Assembly: GCF_910578445.1 (NCBI RefSeq)
Contig: NZ_CAJTQC010000001.1
Span: 3,919 to 67,918 of the forward strand
From: an uncultured Duncaniella sp.
GTDB lineage: Bacteria > Bacteroidota > Bacteroidia > Bacteroidales > Muribaculaceae
DNA length: 64,000 nucleotides
Direction: 5' to 3'
This document shows, piece after piece, positions 61,290 to 64,000 of the stretch (the first letter of the stretch is position 1; the number at the start of each line of letters is the position of its first letter). A program made the translations under genes and the position numbers. The notes beneath the pieces are model-generated. The model searched no databases. It was not told where the DNA came from and worked only from the letters and a program-made list of their open reading frames with translations.

Positions 61290-62948
61290 ATGGCAACCAA
61301 ACCTTTCAAGTATCAGCCTATGTTTCCCCTTGGCCCTGATACAACCGAATACTACAAACTCACTTCAGACTACGTGAAGGTTGAAAACTGGGGTGGACAC
61401 GAGTTCCTCGTGATTGATCCCGAAGCTCTCACTGTGCTTGCACGCGCATGCACTCACGACAACGCTTTCATGCTCCGTCGCGAACACAATGAGATGGTGG
61501 CTAAAATCCTCAATGACCCGGAAGCTTCCGAGAACGACAAGTTCGTAGCTCTCACCATGCTCCGCAATGCTGAAGTTTCAGCCAAGGGCGCTCTTCCCTT
61601 CTGTCAGGACACAGGTACAGCCATCGTTCACGGTGAAAAAGGCCAGAACGTCTACACAGGCTGTGACGACGAGGAGAAAATCAGCAAGGGTGTATATCTC
61701 ACCTACACCACCGACAATCTCCGCTACTCGCAGAACGCACCTCTCACTATGTATGACGAGGTCAACACCGGCTGCAACCTCCCCGCACAGATCGACATCC
61801 ATGCCGGAGAAGGTGACGAATATAAGTTCCTTTTCGTTGCAAAAGGCGGTGGTTCTGCCAACAAGACATATCTCTATCAGGAGACCAAAGCCATTCTTAA
61901 CCCGAAGACCCTTGTGCCTTTCCTCGTCGAGAAGATGAAGAGCCTCGGAACAGCGGCATGCCCCCCCTATCATATCGCATTTGTCATCGGAGGCACTTCA
62001 GCTGAAAAGAACCTCGAAACCGTCAAGAAGGCTTCGGTCAAATACTATGACAATCTTCCCGACCACGGCAACGAGCTCGGCCATGCTTTCCGCGACAAAG
62101 AACTCGAAGCTGTCCTGAAGAAAGAAGCAGAACGTCTCGGTCTCGGCGCACAGTTCGGAGGCAAATACTTCGCACACGACATCCGTGTGATCCGTCTGCC
62201 CCGCCACGGCGCATCATGCCCCGTCGGTCTTGGCGTTTCATGCTCGGCCGACCGCAATATCAAGGCCAAAATCAACCGCGAAGGTCTCTGGATTGAGAAA
62301 CTCGACAGCAATCCCGGCGAACTCATCCCCGAAGAATACCGCAAGCAGGGCGAAGGCAACGCAGTGAAAATCGATCTCAACCGTCCGATGTCTGAAATCC
62401 TTGCCGAACTCACAAAATATCCCGTTGCCACTCGTCTTTCGCTCAACGGCACAATCATCGTAGGCCGCGACATCGCACACGCCAAGATTAAAGAGCGTCT
62501 CGACAAGGGTGAGCCCATGCCTCAGTATCTCAAAGATCACCCCATCTACTACGCAGGTCCGGCCAAGACACCCGAAGGAATGCCCTCAGGCTCATTTGGC
62601 CCGACAACCGCAGGACGTATGGACTCGTATGTCGACCAGTTCCAGTCGGCAGGCGGCTCTATGGTGATGATTGCCAAGGGCAACCGCAGCAAACAGGTGA
62701 CCGACGCATGCCACAAGCACGGCGGTTTCTACCTCGGCTCAATCGGCGGTCCGGCAGCAATCCTCGCCCAGAACAGCATCAAGAAAGTAGAGCTTCTCGA
62801 ATATCCAGAACTCGGCATGGAAGCCATCTGGAAAATCGAAGTAGAGGACTTCCCCGCATTCATTCTCGTTGATGACAAGGGCAACGATTTCTTCACAGAA
62901 ATCTCAAACCGCTGCTCAGGCTGCCCCATTGTCGACGACAAGCATTGA
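61290..62948 (+). CDS. Class I fumarate hydratase (iron-sulfur)
   Basis: A 552-residue fumarase of the FumA/FumB type, interconverting fumarate and malate in the cytoplasm. The N-terminal domain has FCQDTGTAIVHGEKG, with a cluster cysteine, NTGCNLPAQIDI with a second, and the C-terminal domain includes HGGFYLGSIGGPAA. CSGCPIVDDKH closes the protein. The [4Fe-4S] enzyme is oxygen-sensitive, as expected in an anaerobe. In Bacteroidales it works in the reductive branch that yields succinate and propionate. It has its own promoter and terminator, so it is monocistronic. C-ending codons are frequent, typical of high expression. Confidence 0.95.
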   Translation: MATKPFKYQPMFPLGPDTTEYYKLTSDYVKVENWGGHEFLVIDPEALTVLARACTHDNAFMLRREHNEMVAKILNDPEASENDKFVALTMLRNAEVSAKGALPFCQDTGTAIVHGEKGQNVYTGCDDEEKISKGVYLTYTTDNLRYSQNAPLTMYDEVNTGCNLPAQIDIHAGEGDEYKFLFVAKGGGSANKTYLYQETKAILNPKTLVPFLVEKMKSLGTAACPPYHIAFVIGGTSAEKNLETVKKASVKYYDNLPDHGNELGHAFRDKELEAVLKKEAERLGLGAQFGGKYFAHDIRVIRLPRHGASCPVGLGVSCSADRNIKAKINREGLWIEKLDSNPGELIPEEYRKQGEGNAVKIDLNRPMSEILAELTKYPVATRLSLNGTIIVGRDIAHAKIKERLDKGEPMPQYLKDHPIYYAGPAKTPEGMPSGSFGPTTAGRMDSYVDQFQSAGGSMVMIAKGNRSKQVTDACHKHGGFYLGSIGGPAAILAQNSIKKVELLEYPELGMEAIWKIEVEDFPAFILVDDKGNDFFTEISNRCSGCPIVDDKH

Positions 62949-63001
62949 TTCCGTATGTTTGTTCATTCAAGATGAACAGCATCTGATATCATAAAAGATT
63001 T

Positions 63002-63070
63002 GACAAGTTGCCTTGAGGTGAGCGCATAAAACAATTGTCGCACATCTTTGGCAGCTTGTCTTTTCTTTTT
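63002..63070 (+). terminator. Intrinsic terminator of fumarase
   Basis: GACAAGTTGCC (63002-63012) pairs with GGCAGCTTGTC (63050-63060) with one U-G pair, with a smaller GTG-GCG/CGCAC stem inside, followed directly by TTTTCTTTTT (63061-63070). It lies 54 bp past the fumarase stop. Confidence 0.85.
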
Positions 63071-63126
63071 ATAACTTTCATATCCACTCTCTATCACGTT
63101 TAAACTTCCATATCACGTCTTTCAAA

Positions 63127-64000
63127 TTGATCCGGAATATATATGACATCCGCCGTCGTGGCGTTATCGGTTTCCTGCTGCTATCGGTGGTGGTAGTCAG
63201 TGTGTTTCTGTTTTACTCCGATTCATTGGTCAAAGACCTGTCGCAACAGGAGCGTGAACGCATGCAAATCTGGGCTGATGCTACCCGTGAGCTTGTCAAC
63301 CCCGTGAATCCCGACAGCCAGTCAGGCTCTAATGTCGATTTTCTACTTTCAATCATCGAACGCAACAGCACCATCCCCGTGCTGCTCACCGACGAGACAG
63401 GCGAAATCATCATGCAGCGTAATTTCTCTCTGCCGGAACCACATGATTCACTGTCGCTCGCTCTCAGCGACGTAAATCGTAGATTTCTTGACAAGAAACT
63501 TGAGAAACTCCGCAATTCACCAAACGTGATTGAAATTGATATGGGGGAAGCCGGGAAACAATGGCTATACTACGAGGACTCAAAGGTGTTGAGAAGTCTT
63601 GGGTTCTATCCCTACGTACAGTTGTTGGTGCTTCTGGCTTTTGTTCTGATTGTCTACTACGCGGTCTCCTCGACCAAACGAGCGGAACAGAACAAAGTCT
63701 GGGTCGGGCTTTCCAAAGAAACCGCCCATCAGCTCGGGACTCCTATCTCGTCGCTCATGGCATGGATGGAATTGCTCGAAGAGTCAGGCGTAAGCCCGGA
63801 AACAGTGGCCGAAATGAACAAGGATGTAAGAAGACTATCCACAATCGCTTCGCGTTTCTCGAAAATCGGATCACGCCCGTCAATGGAAATGTATGACATA
63901 AATGAAATTGTCGGCCACGCCACCGACTATATGTCATCGCGGATATCACGACGCATAAAGTTGACTCTGACCCAATGGCACGAACCATTGATTGTGACAC
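63127..64000 (+). CDS. Sensor histidine kinase, partial (runs off window)
   Basis: An open frame of at least 291 codons reaching the window end. One membrane segment follows the start (GVIGFLLLSVVVVSVFLFY, about 10-29); a periplasmic domain of about 130 residues and a second membrane segment (YVQLLVLLAFVLIVYYAV) come next. Then the dimerisation/phosphoacceptor helix GLSKETAHQLGTPISSLMAW appears, where the His in TAHQLGTP is the phosphorylation site. The ATPase domain lies beyond the edge. No ATG or GTG is available in frame near the start; TTG at 63127 is the best choice. Its partner regulator is presumably outside the window. Confidence 0.85.
   Translation, partial: MIRNIYDIRRRGVIGFLLLSVVVVSVFLFYSDSLVKDLSQQERERMQIWADATRELVNPVNPDSQSGSNVDFLLSIIERNSTIPVLLTDETGEIIMQRNFSLPEPHDSLSLALSDVNRRFLDKKLEKLRNSPNVIEIDMGEAGKQWLYYEDSKVLRSLGFYPYVQLLVLLAFVLIVYYAVSSTKRAEQNKVWVGLSKETAHQLGTPISSLMAWMELLEESGVSPETVAEMNKDVRRLSTIASRFSKIGSRPSMEMYDINEIVGHATDYMSSRISRRIKLTLTQWHEPLIVT

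Noticed and set aside
1..64000. CRISPR arrays, rRNA genes and insertion sequences
   Set aside because: No regularly spaced repeats, rRNA signatures or transposase genes were seen on either strand.

Overview
The window is a stretch of Bacteroidales chromosome, most likely Muribaculaceae. The order rests on a lipoprotein TamA (TamL) beside TamB, split glycine dehydrogenase genes (gcvPA/gcvPB), a PCMD-domain protein, a DUF4924 protein, a BspA-type leucine-rich-repeat protein with a T9SS-like tail, a TPR/HTH membrane regulator, the absence of Shine-Dalgarno sites, and promoters of the Bacteroidetes type (-33 TTG or TTTG, -7 TAnnTTTG). The family assignment is an impression, not proven. No rRNA, tRNA or CRISPR array was found.

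Layout. 0-14 kb: mnmE (minus); a decayed response-regulator fragment; a membrane-anchored subtilase; tamB-tamL; a thioredoxin-fold protein without cysteines; a small secreted protein; topB. 14.1-20.3 kb: a complete microvirus (Microviridae, Alpavirinae-like) provirus of about 6.1 kb, inserted at a dif site and flanked by a 20-bp direct repeat. It carries an M15 peptidase, a tiny smalltalk-like membrane protein, capsid VP1, a 101-residue protein, pilot protein VP2 and HUH replication protein VP4, but no integrase. 20.3-27.4 kb: an intergenic candidate small RNA, then minus-strand genes rlmD, a CPBP protease, trmN6, a PCMD protein, radA and a SpoU methyltransferase. 27.5-29.7 kb: a two-gene plus-strand unit, an AmgK-like sugar kinase fused to a RapZ C-terminal domain followed by a MurU-like nucleotidyltransferase, suggesting MurNAc salvage. 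29.6-39.6 kb: menD, a DUF4924 gene, a GrpB gene and a glycine-cleavage operon (lplA-gcvT-gcvH-gcvPA-gcvPB-lpdA). 39.7-53.7 kb: a 55-residue small ORF, rmuC, two bacterial PH-domain proteins, a tilS/HMA-AraC regulator/metal permease unit, an OmpA-family protein, an aldo/keto reductase, a lipoprotein, a PepSY-like protein, mutS2 and two hypothetical genes. 53.8-64 kb: a TPR/LuxR-type membrane regulator with an outer-membrane receptor, a secreted LRR protein behind a roughly 335-nt structured leader, class I fumarase, and the start of a sensor histidine kinase that runs off the window.

Genes point toward the dif site from both sides for much of the nearby sequence, which fits a replication terminus. 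The observations I would follow first are the pseudoknot-like leader RNA upstream of the LRR gene, the dif-integrated microvirus with its lysis-like cassette, and the AmgK-RapZ_C fusion.
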